Positions 8,834 to 18,290 are shown, counted from the stretch's first letter. The stretch: 34,408 nt of DNA from Bacteroidaceae bacterium (GCA_024695315.1 JAILIJ010000166.1:1-34408); one strand, 5' to 3'. The notes: generated by a model not told the origin, from the sequence alone. Translations and numbers: made by a program.

Positions 8834-8928
8834 AAGTAAAAAAATATGAAAATGAACTTTTTGAAATAAAAAAGCGTACTTAAACATGAATTTACTTGAC
8901 ATTTACATTAAAATCAAATAAAATTATG

Positions 8929-8936
8929 TAACTTTG
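8929..8936 (+). promoter_or_regulatory. Candidate -7 box TAACTTTG for the hisHAF-IE operon
   Basis: TAACTTTGCAA matches TAnnTTTG, 37 nt upstream of the hisH ATG. Confidence 0.55.
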
Positions 8937-8945
8937 CAAACATTA

Positions 8946-8959
8946 TGGAGATATCTCCA
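8946..8959. promoter_or_regulatory. Perfect 14-bp palindrome TGGAGATATCTCCA, candidate operator or 5' UTR element
   Basis: Read directly; lies between the candidate -7 box and the hisH start codon. Confidence 0.5.
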
Positions 8960-8973
8960 AATTAAAAAATAAG

Positions 8974-9564
8974 ATGAAAGTTGCAATAGTAAAATATAAT
9001 GCTGGAAATATTCGTTCTGTCGTAAATGCCATTGAACGTTTAGGATATGAACCAGTCTTAACTGACGATCCAGAAGAACTAAGATCGGCAGACAAGGTTA
9101 TTTTTCCAGGCCAAGGCGAAGCAAGCACAACAATGGCTTATTTGCGCGAGCATGGACTGGATAAGGTTATTATGTCACTAAAACAACCTGTGCTCGGCAT
9201 TTGCATCGGAATGCAATTGTTATGTCGACACTCAGAAGAATATGACACGGAATGTCTCGGCATTTTTGATGTTGACGTTAAGCGTTTCATAGCAAGTAGT
9301 CACGAGTACAAAGTGCCACAGATGGGTTGGAACAATATTTGTGACTACAAGAGCCAATTATACAAAAATTTCACAAAGCCAGAATATGTCTATTTCGTAC
9401 ATAGCTTTTATGTTCCACTCTGTGAGCATACAATAGCAACAACAGACTACATTCAGCCTTATAGCAGCTCACTACATAAAGATAATTTTTACGCAACACA
9501 ATTTCACCCTGAGAAAAGTGGAAGTGTTGGAGAAAGAATACTTAGAAACTTTTTAGAACTATGA
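8974..9564 (+). CDS. hisH: Imidazole glycerol phosphate synthase, glutamine amidotransferase subunit
   Basis: 196 aa; KYNAGNIRSV, nucleophile GICIGMQLL, catalytic FHPEKSG. Confidence 0.96.
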   Translation: MKVAIVKYNAGNIRSVVNAIERLGYEPVLTDDPEELRSADKVIFPGQGEASTTMAYLREHGLDKVIMSLKQPVLGICIGMQLLCRHSEEYDTECLGIFDVDVKRFIASSHEYKVPQMGWNNICDYKSQLYKNFTKPEYVYFVHSFYVPLCEHTIATTDYIQPYSSSLHKDNFYATQFHPEKSGSVGERILRNFLEL

Positions 9565-10283
9565 TAGAAATTGTACCAGCAATAGACATTATTGATGGAA
9601 AGTGTGTTAGACTGACTCAGGGCGATTATGACACAAAAAAAATATACAATGAAGACCCTGTAGAAGTAGCTAAGATGTTTGAAAGCTATGGCATACGACG
9701 CTTGCACACCGTAGATCTAGATGGCGCTAAGTCACAGCATGTGGTCAATTACAAAACTATAGAAAAAATTGCTGACCACACTTCACTTGTCATTGACTTC
9801 GGAGGAGGTATAAAATCTGACGAAGATATAAATATAGCTTTTTCTTCTGGTGCTTCATTAGTGACTGTAGGAAGCATTGCTGTTAAGAAACCAGAACTTT
9901 TCACAGAATGGCTTGAGAAATATGGTTCAAAGAAAATGATACTCGGTGCAGACGTAAAAAACGGCTTCATCAGTATTAACGGCTGGAAAGAGGAAGGCAA
10001 AGATAAACTGGTTCCTTTTTTAAGAAATTACTCTGATAAAGGTGTAACAAACGTATTATGCACAGATATTTCTAAAGACGGAATGTTACAAGGACCAGCA
10101 ATCGATTTATATAAGGATATACTTAAAGAGTTTCCTGATATGCATGTCATTGCTAGCGGAGGAGTAAGTTGTATTGAGGATATAGATGCACTTGATAAAG
10201 CAGGAATACCAGCTGTGGTTTTTGGTAAAGCAATTTATGAAGGTAAAATCAATATGAAAGACCTTCAAAAATATGTCTTATAA
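9561..10283 (+). CDS. hisA: Phosphoribosylformimino-AICAR phosphate isomerase
   Basis: 240 aa; [20 protein letters not shown]; overlaps hisH by 4 nt (ATGA). Confidence 0.96.
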   Translation: MIEIVPAIDIIDGKCVRLTQGDYDTKKIYNEDPVEVAKMFESYGIRRLHTVDLDGAKSQHVVNYKTIEKIADHTSLVIDFGGGIKSDEDINIAFSSGASLVTVGSIAVKKPELFTEWLEKYGSKKMILGADVKNGFISINGWKEEGKDKLVPFLRNYSDKGVTNVLCTDISKDGMLQGPAIDLYKDILKEFPDMHVIASGGVSCIEDIDALDKAGIPAVVFGKAIYEGKINMKDLQKYVL

Positions 10284-10309
10284 TAAGAACAATTTATAAT
10301 TATAACATA

Positions 10310-11101
10310 GTGTTAGCAAAAAGAATCATTCCTTGCCTAGATATAAAGGACGGTCTAACGGTAAAAGGAACAAACTTTGTAAATCTTCGTCAAGCAGGTG
10401 ATCCTATAGAACTTGGCAAAGCATACTCTGAACAAGGAGCAGATGAACTTGTCTATCTTGACATCACAGCAAGCCACGAGGGACGAAAAACCTTTACCGA
10501 ACTTGTAACAAAAATTGCCAAGGAGATAAACATACCTTTTACTGTTGGAGGTGGCATAAACGAACTTGCTGATGTCGAAAGACTCCTTAATGCCGGAGCT
10601 GACAAAGTCAGCATCAACTCGGCAGCATTAAGAAACCCAAGTTTGATTGATGAAATAGCGAAGCATTTCGGTAGCCAAGTATGCGTTGTTGCAATAGATG
10701 CAAAATGTATCGACGACAACATACACACAAATGGAGATCCAAATATTGATGGAACATGGAAATGCTTCATGAACGGAGGACGAATAGAAACCGAAAGAGG
10801 GCTATTTGAATGGGCTAAAGAAGTTAATGACAGAGGTGCAGGAGAAGTACTCTTCACTAGCATGAATCATGATGGTGTAAAACAAGGATTTGCCAATGCC
10901 GCCCTACGCAGACTATCTGACTCTCTCACAATCCCAGTAATTGCTTCTGGAGGTGCAGGAACAATGCAGCATTTTCACGACACATTCGTTGACGGACATT
11001 CTGATGCTGCACTTGCTGCAAGTGTATTTCATTTCGGTGAAATACCTATTCCTCAACTCAAGCAATATCTAAATAATAAAGGAATAAGTATAAGATTATA
11101 A
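10310..11101 (+). CDS. hisF: Imidazole glycerol phosphate synthase, cyclase subunit
   Basis: 263 aa from a GTG start; [27 protein letters not shown] motifs. Confidence 0.96.
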   Translation: MLAKRIIPCLDIKDGLTVKGTNFVNLRQAGDPIELGKAYSEQGADELVYLDITASHEGRKTFTELVTKIAKEINIPFTVGGGINELADVERLLNAGADKVSINSAALRNPSLIDEIAKHFGSQVCVVAIDAKCIDDNIHTNGDPNIDGTWKCFMNGGRIETERGLFEWAKEVNDRGAGEVLFTSMNHDGVKQGFANAALRRLSDSLTIPVIASGGAGTMQHFHDTFVDGHSDAALAASVFHFGEIPIPQLKQYLNNKGISIRL

Positions 11102-11183
11102 TAGACAACAAACAAAAAGTGTATTCACAAGAATAATACAAATAATACAATATTCTTTTGAATTACCATAAAACAATAAAAAT

Positions 11184-11795
11184 ATGGAAATCGATTTCGC
11201 TAAGATGAATGGCCTTGTACCTGCCGTTATTCAAGATGCTAAAACGCTCAAGGTACTTATGTTGGGTTTTATGAATGAAGAAGCTTACAATAAGACAGTA
11301 GAGACGGGCAAGGTTACATTCTTTAGTCGTACTAAAAATCGTCTGTGGACAAAAGGAGAAACAAGCGGCAACTTCCTTAATGTGGTAGATATTCTATCAG
11401 ATTGTGACAATGACACCCTACTCATCAAAGCTAATCCTGTAGGACCAGTTTGTCATACCGGCGCTGATACTTGCTGGAATGAAAAGAATGAAAATCCACT
11501 TATGTTCCTCGCAGAATTACAGCGTTTCATCGAAAAACGACATGAGGAAATGCCTGAGGGTTCTTATACAACAAGCCTTTTCAAGGATGGATGCCACAGA
11601 ATGGCCCAAAAGGTAGGAGAAGAAGCTCTTGAAGCTGTTATCGAAGCTGTAGCAAACAACGACGAGCGTCTCGTTTATGAAGCTTCAGACATGCTTTACC
11701 ACCTCATCGTACTACTCACTTCTAAGGGACTAACAATAGAAAATCTTGCAGAAGAACTTGCAGTACGTCACGATCCAAACTGGCATAAGCATTAA
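11184..11795 (+). CDS. hisIE: Bifunctional phosphoribosyl-AMP cyclohydrolase / phosphoribosyl-ATP pyrophosphatase
   Basis: 203 aa; HisI part (SRTKNRLWTKGETSGN, CHTGADTCW) and HisE part (SYTTSLFKDGCHRMAQKVGEEALE). Confidence 0.96.
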   Translation: MEIDFAKMNGLVPAVIQDAKTLKVLMLGFMNEEAYNKTVETGKVTFFSRTKNRLWTKGETSGNFLNVVDILSDCDNDTLLIKANPVGPVCHTGADTCWNEKNENPLMFLAELQRFIEKRHEEMPEGSYTTSLFKDGCHRMAQKVGEEALEAVIEAVANNDERLVYEASDMLYHLIVLLTSKGLTIENLAEELAVRHDPNWHKH

Positions 11796-11827
11796 TTAAG
11801 TTCAATAGTTAACCGTTAAAAGTCATC

Positions 11828-11842
11828 TGTTCAATTTGAACA
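11828..11842. promoter_or_regulatory. Perfect palindrome TGTTCAAtTTGAACA upstream of ftsE
   Basis: Read directly; 7-bp arms with 1-nt centre, 44 nt upstream of the ftsE ATG. Confidence 0.4.
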
Positions 11843-11885
11843 TAAGAACTTATAAACTTAACGAACTTAAACTTAAAACAAGGAT

Positions 11886-12947
11886 ATGGCTTTAATCAAC
11901 TACAGAAACGTTAATGTCTACCAAGAATCAATGGAGGTCCTCCATGATGTGACATTCACTGTTGGAGAAGGTGAATTCATTTACCTTACAGGCAAAGTAG
12001 GTTCAGGAAAGAGTTCTCTGCTTAAAACTCTTTATGCCGAAATACCTGTAAAGGAGGGACTCGCTGACGTACTTGGTTTTGACATGACAAAGATAAAACT
12101 CAAGAAAGTTCCGGAACTACGAAGAAAACTTGGTATTATATTTCAGGACTTTCAGCTGCTTACAGACAGAACTGTAGAAGCTAATCTTAGATTTGTTCTA
12201 AAAGCTACAGGATGGAAAAACAAGCACGACATGGAACAAAGAATAAAAGACGTGCTTGAACTTGTTGGCATGAGTACAAAGGGATATAAAATGCCTAATG
12301 AACTCAGTGGCGGCGAGCAGCAGCGAATAAGTATTGCACGAGCAATTCTTAACAAGCCAAAGTTGATTCTTGCCGATGAGCCTACCGGTAACCTTGATGT
12401 AGAAACAAGTAATAGCATTACTGAACTCTTACAGAATATTTGCAAAGCAGGTTCTACAGTAATTATGATTACACATAATATGAATCTCCTCGCAAGATAT
12501 CCTGGAAAAGTGTTCAAATGTGAAGATCATAGAGTAACAGAAATAACCACTCCTGTAGCTTTTGACTTGTCATCACTTGAAGATGAAGTATTTTTCGAAA
12601 GTTCTAAAGAAGAAGCATCCACAGAGGTAAATAATCTCAATGAGCAAAATGCTTCTGACTCAACTACTACTAACGAAACTTCAGACCTAACGGAGAGAAA
12701 TAACAAGAATAATGCGAATGAGCAAACGATTAATGTCTCTGAACAAGTAAACGACAAAGAAACAAATTGTCAATCAGGAGACAACAACAAAAGCACTGCT
12801 CAAGAGCAACAAAAGGCATCAAATGATAATGAAAATCTATCGAAACACAATTTGAAGCCAATAAATCTCGACGATTTCCGTCCAAGTGACATCACAGATC
12901 TCGATGATATCATAAAACAACATAGTGATGACACGGTCATAGACTAA
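11886..12947 (+). CDS. ftsE: FtsE-like cell division ABC transporter ATPase with extended low-complexity C-terminus
   Basis: 353 aa; Walker A GKVGSGKSS, signature LSGGEQQR, Walker B LILADEPTGNLD; residues ~221-353 are N/S/T/E/Q-rich. Confidence 0.85.
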   Translation: MALINYRNVNVYQESMEVLHDVTFTVGEGEFIYLTGKVGSGKSSLLKTLYAEIPVKEGLADVLGFDMTKIKLKKVPELRRKLGIIFQDFQLLTDRTVEANLRFVLKATGWKNKHDMEQRIKDVLELVGMSTKGYKMPNELSGGEQQRISIARAILNKPKLILADEPTGNLDVETSNSITELLQNICKAGSTVIMITHNMNLLARYPGKVFKCEDHRVTEITTPVAFDLSSLEDEVFFESSKEEASTEVNNLNEQNASDSTTTNETSDLTERNNKNNANEQTINVSEQVNDKETNCQSGDNNKSTAQEQQKASNDNENLSKHNLKPINLDDFRPSDITDLDDIIKQHSDDTVID

Positions 12948-12998
12948 AATTACTTGGCAAACAAAAACAGAAACAATAAAAAAGAAATAATAATTACA

Positions 12999-14318
12999 AT
13001 GAAAGTACTTAAATTCGGTGGAACTTCCGTAGGCTCTCCTGAAAGAATGAAGGGAGTCGTAAAATTGATTACTGACGGTGAGAAGAAAATTGTAGTTCTG
13101 TCAGCAATGTCAGGAACTACAAACACACTCGTTGAAATCTCCGATTATCTATACAAGAAGAATCCTGAAGGTGCAATGGAGACTATCAACACTCTTGAAC
13201 AAAAGTACAAGAAACATGTTGCCGAGCTTTATAGCACAGACGAATATAAGGAAAAGACTCTCGATTTCCTAAAACAGGAATTTGATTACTTACGTTCATT
13301 CACGAAGGGAATCTTCACCATGTTTGAAGAGAAAATCATTGTTGGACAAGGTGAAATCATCAGCACCAACATGGTTACAAACTACCTTCTTGAACAGGGA
13401 TATAATGCAGCTCTCATTCCTGCCTTAGAATTCATGCGTACAGACAAAAATTCTGAGCCAGACTTGCAATATATTCGTGAAAAACTGAATGTACAACTCG
13501 AAGAAGTTTCTGGCAAAGATATATATATCACACAAGGTTTCATCTGTAGAAATGCCTATGGAGAAATGGACAACCTTCAGCGTGGTGGCTCAGACTATTC
13601 TGCATCTCTTATCGGTGCAGCTATTGATGCATCTGAAATTCAAATTTGGACCGACATCGATGGAATGCACAATAACGACCCTCGTTTTGTAGACAAAACA
13701 GCTCCTGTTAGTCATCTTCACTTCGAAGAGGCTGCAGAACTAGCATATTTCGGTGCAAAGATTCTACACCCTACTTGTGTTCAACCAGCAAAATTTGCAG
13801 GTATTCCAGTAAAACTTCTTAACACAATGGATCCAACAGCTCCAGGAACAATTATCAGCAATGAGACAGAAGCAAAGAAAATCAAAGCTGTCGCTGCAAA
13901 AGATAATATCACTGCTATAAATATCACTTCAAGCCGTATGCTTCTCGCACACGGATTCCTTAGAAAAGTATTCGAGATTTTCGAAAGCTACAAGACTAGT
14001 ATTGACATGATTACTACTAGCGAAGTTGGGGTAACAGTCACTATTGACAACACTGTTAATCTTCCAGCTATACTTGATGAATTGAAGAAGTTCGGACGAG
14101 TTAAGGTTGATGATAACATGTGTATTATCTGTGTTGTCGGTGACCTAGACTATCATAATGTAGGATTTGAAGCAAAGGCTACAGAAGCACTTAGCGACAT
14201 TCCTGTACGTATGATTTCATACGGTGGAAGTAACCACAATATTTCGTTCCTTATCTCAGCTGATGATAAGAAACATGCTTTACAGTCTTTGTCAGACCAT
14301 CTGTTCAATAACAAATAA
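12999..14318 (+). CDS. lysC: Aspartate kinase
   Basis: MKVLKFGGTSVGSPERM, tandem ACT-like C-terminal region. The ORF track start (12954, TTG) adds a K/N-rich leader; ATG at 12999 is more likely. Confidence 0.92.
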   Translation: MKVLKFGGTSVGSPERMKGVVKLITDGEKKIVVLSAMSGTTNTLVEISDYLYKKNPEGAMETINTLEQKYKKHVAELYSTDEYKEKTLDFLKQEFDYLRSFTKGIFTMFEEKIIVGQGEIISTNMVTNYLLEQGYNAALIPALEFMRTDKNSEPDLQYIREKLNVQLEEVSGKDIYITQGFICRNAYGEMDNLQRGGSDYSASLIGAAIDASEIQIWTDIDGMHNNDPRFVDKTAPVSHLHFEEAAELAYFGAKILHPTCVQPAKFAGIPVKLLNTMDPTAPGTIISNETEAKKIKAVAAKDNITAINITSSRMLLAHGFLRKVFEIFESYKTSIDMITTSEVGVTVTIDNTVNLPAILDELKKFGRVKVDDNMCIICVVGDLDYHNVGFEAKATEALSDIPVRMISYGGSNHNISFLISADDKKHALQSLSDHLFNNK

Positions 14319-14332
14319 AAAAAATGAGAAAC

Positions 14333-14373
14333 ACATCCAAGACCTTAGAAATAGGGTTTTGGATGTAGTTTTT
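14333..14373 (+). terminator. Intrinsic terminator after lysC
   Basis: ACATCCAA ... TTGGATGT stem followed by agTTTTTa. Confidence 0.7.
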
Positions 14374-14449
14374 AATAGAGAAATAACATTAAGAATTAAC
14401 TTACTAAAGCACTACACTTTTGTAAAACAAACACAAAGGTGAAACATTT

Positions 14450-15607
14450 ATGAATTTAACAAACACTAACCGCTTTCAGGGTATCCGCACTCCATTTTAT
14501 TATTACGATACCGATGTTTTACGTCAGACACTTAACGTAATAAACGAGGAAACAAAAAAGTATCCAGGATACTTTGTACACTATGCAGTAAAAGCTAATG
14601 CAAATATTAAAGTACTAAAAGTAATTAATGAAGCAGGACTAGGCATCGACTGCGTAAGTGGCGGAGAAATAGAACAAGTACAGAAAGCAGGATTCCCCGC
14701 CAATAAAATTGTCTTTGCCGGTGTAGGCAAAAGCGACTGGGAAATAGAACTCGGCATCGATAACGACATTTTCTGTTTCAACGTTGAAAGTATTCCTGAA
14801 CTTGAAATAATCAACGAGATAGCAGAACAAAAAGGCAAGATTGCTAATGTATGTTTCCGTATCAATCCTAACGTCGGAGCACATACACATGCAAACATAA
14901 CTACCGGACTAGCAGAAAACAAATTCGGTATCGCCATGGAAGATATGGAGAAGATCATTGATTTAGCTTCACAAATGAAAAATGTAAATTTCAAAGGTTT
15001 ACATTTCCACATTGGAAGCCAAATTCTTGAAATGGACGACTTTGTTGCCCTTGCTAATAGAATTAATGAACTTCAAGACAAATTGGAAAGCAACGGAATA
15101 AAAGTTGAAATAATAAACGTTGGTGGAGGATTAGGTATAGATTATGTAAATCCACAAGAAAATCCTATTCCTAACTTTAAAGACTATTTCGAGACATACA
15201 ATAAAAACCTAAAGTTAAGACCTGGACAGACAGTACACTTCGAACTCGGACGAGCTATCGTTGGACAGTGTGGCGCTCTTATCACTCGCGTCAACTTTGT
15301 AAAACAAGGCTCTGTTAAACAGTTTGCAATCGTTGATGCAGGCATGACTGACCTCATTCGTCCTGCTCTTTACGATGCACATCACAAAATAATAAACTTA
15401 ACTAGTCAAGCAACTGAAGAAGTTTATGACGTTGTCGGACCAATATGCGAATCAAGTGACGTCTTTGACAAAGATATAAAACTCAATCAGGTAAAACGAG
15501 GCGATTTAATAGCTATGCTTTCTGCTGGAGCATACGGAGAAATTATGGCTTCAAGTTACAATTGTCGAAAACTTCCAGTTGGATACACCTCTGATGAGTT
15601 GAAGTAA
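14450..15607 (+). CDS. lysA: Diaminopimelate decarboxylase
   Basis: 385 aa; HYAVKANANIKVLK PLP-lysine motif, HFHIGSQI, GGGLGIDY, LSAGAYGEIMASSYN. Confidence 0.95.
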   Translation: MNLTNTNRFQGIRTPFYYYDTDVLRQTLNVINEETKKYPGYFVHYAVKANANIKVLKVINEAGLGIDCVSGGEIEQVQKAGFPANKIVFAGVGKSDWEIELGIDNDIFCFNVESIPELEIINEIAEQKGKIANVCFRINPNVGAHTHANITTGLAENKFGIAMEDMEKIIDLASQMKNVNFKGLHFHIGSQILEMDDFVALANRINELQDKLESNGIKVEIINVGGGLGIDYVNPQENPIPNFKDYFETYNKNLKLRPGQTVHFELGRAIVGQCGALITRVNFVKQGSVKQFAIVDAGMTDLIRPALYDAHHKIINLTSQATEEVYDVVGPICESSDVFDKDIKLNQVKRGDLIAMLSAGAYGEIMASSYNCRKLPVGYTSDELK

Positions 15608-15681
15608 ATCTTCATGTCAGCCTTACATAATATTACTTATTTTGTCACAGAACAGTATAAAAGCGGTAATATTGTCATAAA

Positions 15682-15714
15682 ATGTCAGCATAAAACTATG
15701 CTGGCATCTTTTTT
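15682..15714 (+). terminator. Intrinsic terminator after lysA
   Basis: ATGTCAGCATA-aaac-TATGCTGGCAT-CTTTTTT, 11-bp stem with one G-U pair. Confidence 0.9.
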
Positions 15715-15748
15715 GTAATTATGACATGAAGAAAAAATAATTAAAATT

Positions 15749-16381
15749 ATGACAACAGACTTAAACGAAGAGAAAAATAATAATGAAGCTTTAGACGAAG
15801 CTACAGATAATAAAGAGCAGGCAAATATTAATGAAAATGCTGCAAATACAGAAAGCACAGAAACAGAAAAGCCTGATGAAGAAAAAACAAATGAAGCTGA
15901 AACAGAAGAAAAGAAAGAGCCTACTGTAGAAGAGAAACTTGCAGAAGCAGAAGCTACTATTGCAAAGCTTAAGGAACAGGCACTCTACAAACAAGCAGAA
16001 TTTGATAACTTCCGTAAACGTAGTATCTCAGAAAAAGCCGAATTAATTCTCAACGGTGGACAGAAAGTTATTACCACCCTACTCCCTATTATTGACGACC
16101 TCGAACGTGCACAGAATAATATGGATAAGATGGAGGATATTGCTGCCGTAAAAGAAGGAGTCAATCTTATCGTTGATAAATTCTTAAAACTTCTTGCAAA
16201 AGAAGGATTGAAGAAAATTGATGCTGTAGGAAAAGATTTCGACACAGACTATCATGAAGCTATAGCTCTCGTACCAGGTCTACCAGAAGATCAGAAAAAT
16301 AAGGTTATAGATTGTGTTGAATGTGGATACACTCTTAATGACAAAGTAATACGTCATAGCAAAGTTGCTGTGGCTCAATAA
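15749..16381 (+). CDS. grpE: Nucleotide exchange factor GrpE
   Basis: 210 aa; acidic N-term, coiled coil, FDNFRKR, C-terminal LNDKVIRHSKVAVAQ. Confidence 0.95.
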   Translation: MTTDLNEEKNNNEALDEATDNKEQANINENAANTESTETEKPDEEKTNEAETEEKKEPTVEEKLAEAEATIAKLKEQALYKQAEFDNFRKRSISEKAELILNGGQKVITTLLPIIDDLERAQNNMDKMEDIAAVKEGVNLIVDKFLKLLAKEGLKKIDAVGKDFDTDYHEAIALVPGLPEDQKNKVIDCVECGYTLNDKVIRHSKVAVAQ

Positions 16382-16479
16382 AACAAAGTGAATAGAGTTT
16401 TAGGCTTTAGTAAATATATAGTAATCATTTTCTAATTATTTATGTGTAAAACCTATAAATTCAAAAACTTAACAATACA

Positions 16480-17649
16480 ATGGCAAAAAGAGATTATTAT
16501 GAAGTTCTTGGCGTAGAAAAAAACGCTACAGACCAACAAATAAAGGCTGCATATAAAAAGTTGGCCATCAAATACCATCCTGATCGCAATCCTGGCAACA
16601 AAGAGGCAGAGGAGAAGTTCAAGGAGGCTGCAGAAGCATACGACGTTCTTCGTGATCCAGAAAAGAGACAGAGATACGACCAATTTGGACCAGAAGGAGT
16701 AAACGGCATGGGCGGATTCGGAGGTGGACAAGGATTCGACATGAACGACATCTTCTCTGCTTTCGGCGACATCTTCGGAAACGGAGGATTCGGAGGAGGC
16801 TTTAGCGGATTCGGAGGATTCGGAGGCGGACAACAAAGAGCACGTAAACCGGTGTTCCGTGGTCGCGACCAAAGAATGAGAGTGCAACTCGATCTAACCG
16901 AAATCGTTAATGGCACAACAAAGAAATTCAAGGTTAAGAAAGATGTTGTTTGTGAGCATTGTAAAGGTACTGGATCTGCTGACGGTAAAGTCGAAACATG
17001 TAGCACATGTAAAGGTACTGGATATGTAATACGTCAACAACGTTCTATACTTGGCATGATGCAGAGCCAGAGCGTTTGTTCTACATGTAATGGCGAAGGT
17101 ACTGTAATCAAAAATAAATGTCCTTACTGTCATGGTGAAGGAATCGTTGCAGGAGAAACTATTGAAGAAATCAACTTCCCTGCCGGACTGCAAGAAGGCA
17201 TGGTACTTACACTTGAAGGTAAGGGAGGTGCAGGACGTCACAACGGTGTAAACGGCGATTTGCAGATTATTATTTCCGAAAAGCCACATCCAGAATTGGT
17301 ACGCGATGGTAATGATCTTGTCTACAACCTTCTGCTGACAATTCCACAGGCTACACTCGGTTGTCAAATCGAAGTACCTACTGTAGATGGCAAAGCTAAA
17401 CTTACAATAGAACCAGGAACTCAACCAGGTACTGTTCTACGTCTACGCGGAAAAGGAATCCCTGCAGTACAAGGATATAACAGAGGTAAAAAAGGTGACG
17501 AGCTTGTAAACGTAAGCATCTATATTCCTCAAACACTTACGAAAGACCAAAAGAAAGCAATGGAAGAATTTGCATCATCAAGCGAATTTCAACCAAACGA
17601 AAGTATGAAAAGTAAAATTTTCTCAAAGTTCAAAGCTTTCTTTGACTAA
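16480..17649 (+). CDS. dnaJ: Chaperone DnaJ
   Basis: 389 aa; J-domain with HPD, G/F-rich region, four CxxCxGxG-type zinc motifs. Confidence 0.97.
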   Translation: MAKRDYYEVLGVEKNATDQQIKAAYKKLAIKYHPDRNPGNKEAEEKFKEAAEAYDVLRDPEKRQRYDQFGPEGVNGMGGFGGGQGFDMNDIFSAFGDIFGNGGFGGGFSGFGGFGGGQQRARKPVFRGRDQRMRVQLDLTEIVNGTTKKFKVKKDVVCEHCKGTGSADGKVETCSTCKGTGYVIRQQRSILGMMQSQSVCSTCNGEGTVIKNKCPYCHGEGIVAGETIEEINFPAGLQEGMVLTLEGKGGAGRHNGVNGDLQIIISEKPHPELVRDGNDLVYNLLLTIPQATLGCQIEVPTVDGKAKLTIEPGTQPGTVLRLRGKGIPAVQGYNRGKKGDELVNVSIYIPQTLTKDQKKAMEEFASSSEFQPNESMKSKIFSKFKAFFD

Positions 17650-17674
17650 ATAGTCTATAACACACTTAAATAAG

Positions 17675-17715
17675 AATGGTGTATCAAACTCTTGTTTTGA
17701 TACACCATTTTTTAT
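17675..17715 (+). terminator. Intrinsic terminator after dnaJ
   Basis: AATGGTGTATCAAA ... TTTGATACACCATTTTTTATTTT. Confidence 0.92.
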
Positions 17716-17878
17716 TTTAGCTAAAAAGGAGACAAAGTCTTGTTTATTCTTTTACATTATGTTCGCTAAAAAAAATGTCACTTTAGCGCACCTTAATGCA
17801 GAACATTTTATTCATCAATGCAGAAGAATTTCTTTATTCCTACTGGGCAATTCTATGCCTATTGCAAAACAATTCATA

Positions 17879-17958
17879 AAATCATTCAATGGTACGGTCG
17901 TATCACTCAATGATACAGTCATACCACTGAATGGTACGACCGTACCATTGAATGATTT
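17879..17958. repeat. 21-bp tandem repeat nested in a 24-bp perfect inverted repeat
   Basis: Arms 17879-17902 AAATCATTCAATGGTACGGTCGTA and 17935-17958 TACGACCGTACCATTGAATGATTT are exact reverse complements; internal period 21 bp. Confidence 0.85.
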
Positions 17959-18132
17959 GGAAAATTTCTCCTGAATAATAGAACTATTCCTGCTGAACTT
18001 TTTAAAAAAAATTGCGCTCGAATGAAAGAATTATCCAGCATTAAAACTCCCATCACAACTTACAACAAAAATGCTAACAGATCTAGCCCTGCTCAAACGG
18101 TGATCAAAATTTGTACTCAAACACAGATTGCT

Positions 18133-18182
18133 GTTTAACGCTTGTTAAACGATAATAAAAGGGGCGTTTAATAACCATTAAA
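18133..18182. repeat. Two similar palindromes GTTTAAC-gctt-GTTAAAC and TTTAAT-aacc-ATTAAA, centres 33 bp apart
   Basis: Read directly at 18133-18150 and 18167-18182; both have 4-nt loops. Confidence 0.6.
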
Positions 18183-18244
18183 TTTTTGATTCTGTCAAAT
18201 GTTTATCATATAAACCATACTAAAAACATAGGATTTGTAGGATG

Positions 18245-18290
18245 CAAAAAAGGATGTATCATTTGTCAAATTAAAGACATTTGATACACC
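18245..18290 (-). terminator. Intrinsic terminator after oadB
   Basis: Minus strand: GGTGTATCAAATGTC ... GACAAATGATACATCCTTTTTT, stem with a 2-nt internal mismatch and U-tract. Confidence 0.75.

Noticed and set aside
8974-11795. Split his operon (no hisG/D/C/B here)
   Set aside because: As far as I recall, separate his clusters are common in Bacteroidales, so this was not treated as novel.
12954-12998. N-terminal extension of lysC (MANKNRNNKKEIIIT)
   Set aside because: Starts from TTG, low-complexity K/N leader; homologous aspartokinase start MKVLKFGGTS is at ATG 12999.
15645-15678. TTTG-N22-TAATATTG promoter-like pattern before the lysA terminator
   Set aside because: Spacer is too long, the -7 box has a mismatch, and a terminator follows within about 30 nt.
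16497-17006. 169-aa antisense ORF with PPPNPPNP repeats inside dnaJ
   Set aside because: Proline repeats are the reverse-strand reading of the DnaJ G/F-rich region.
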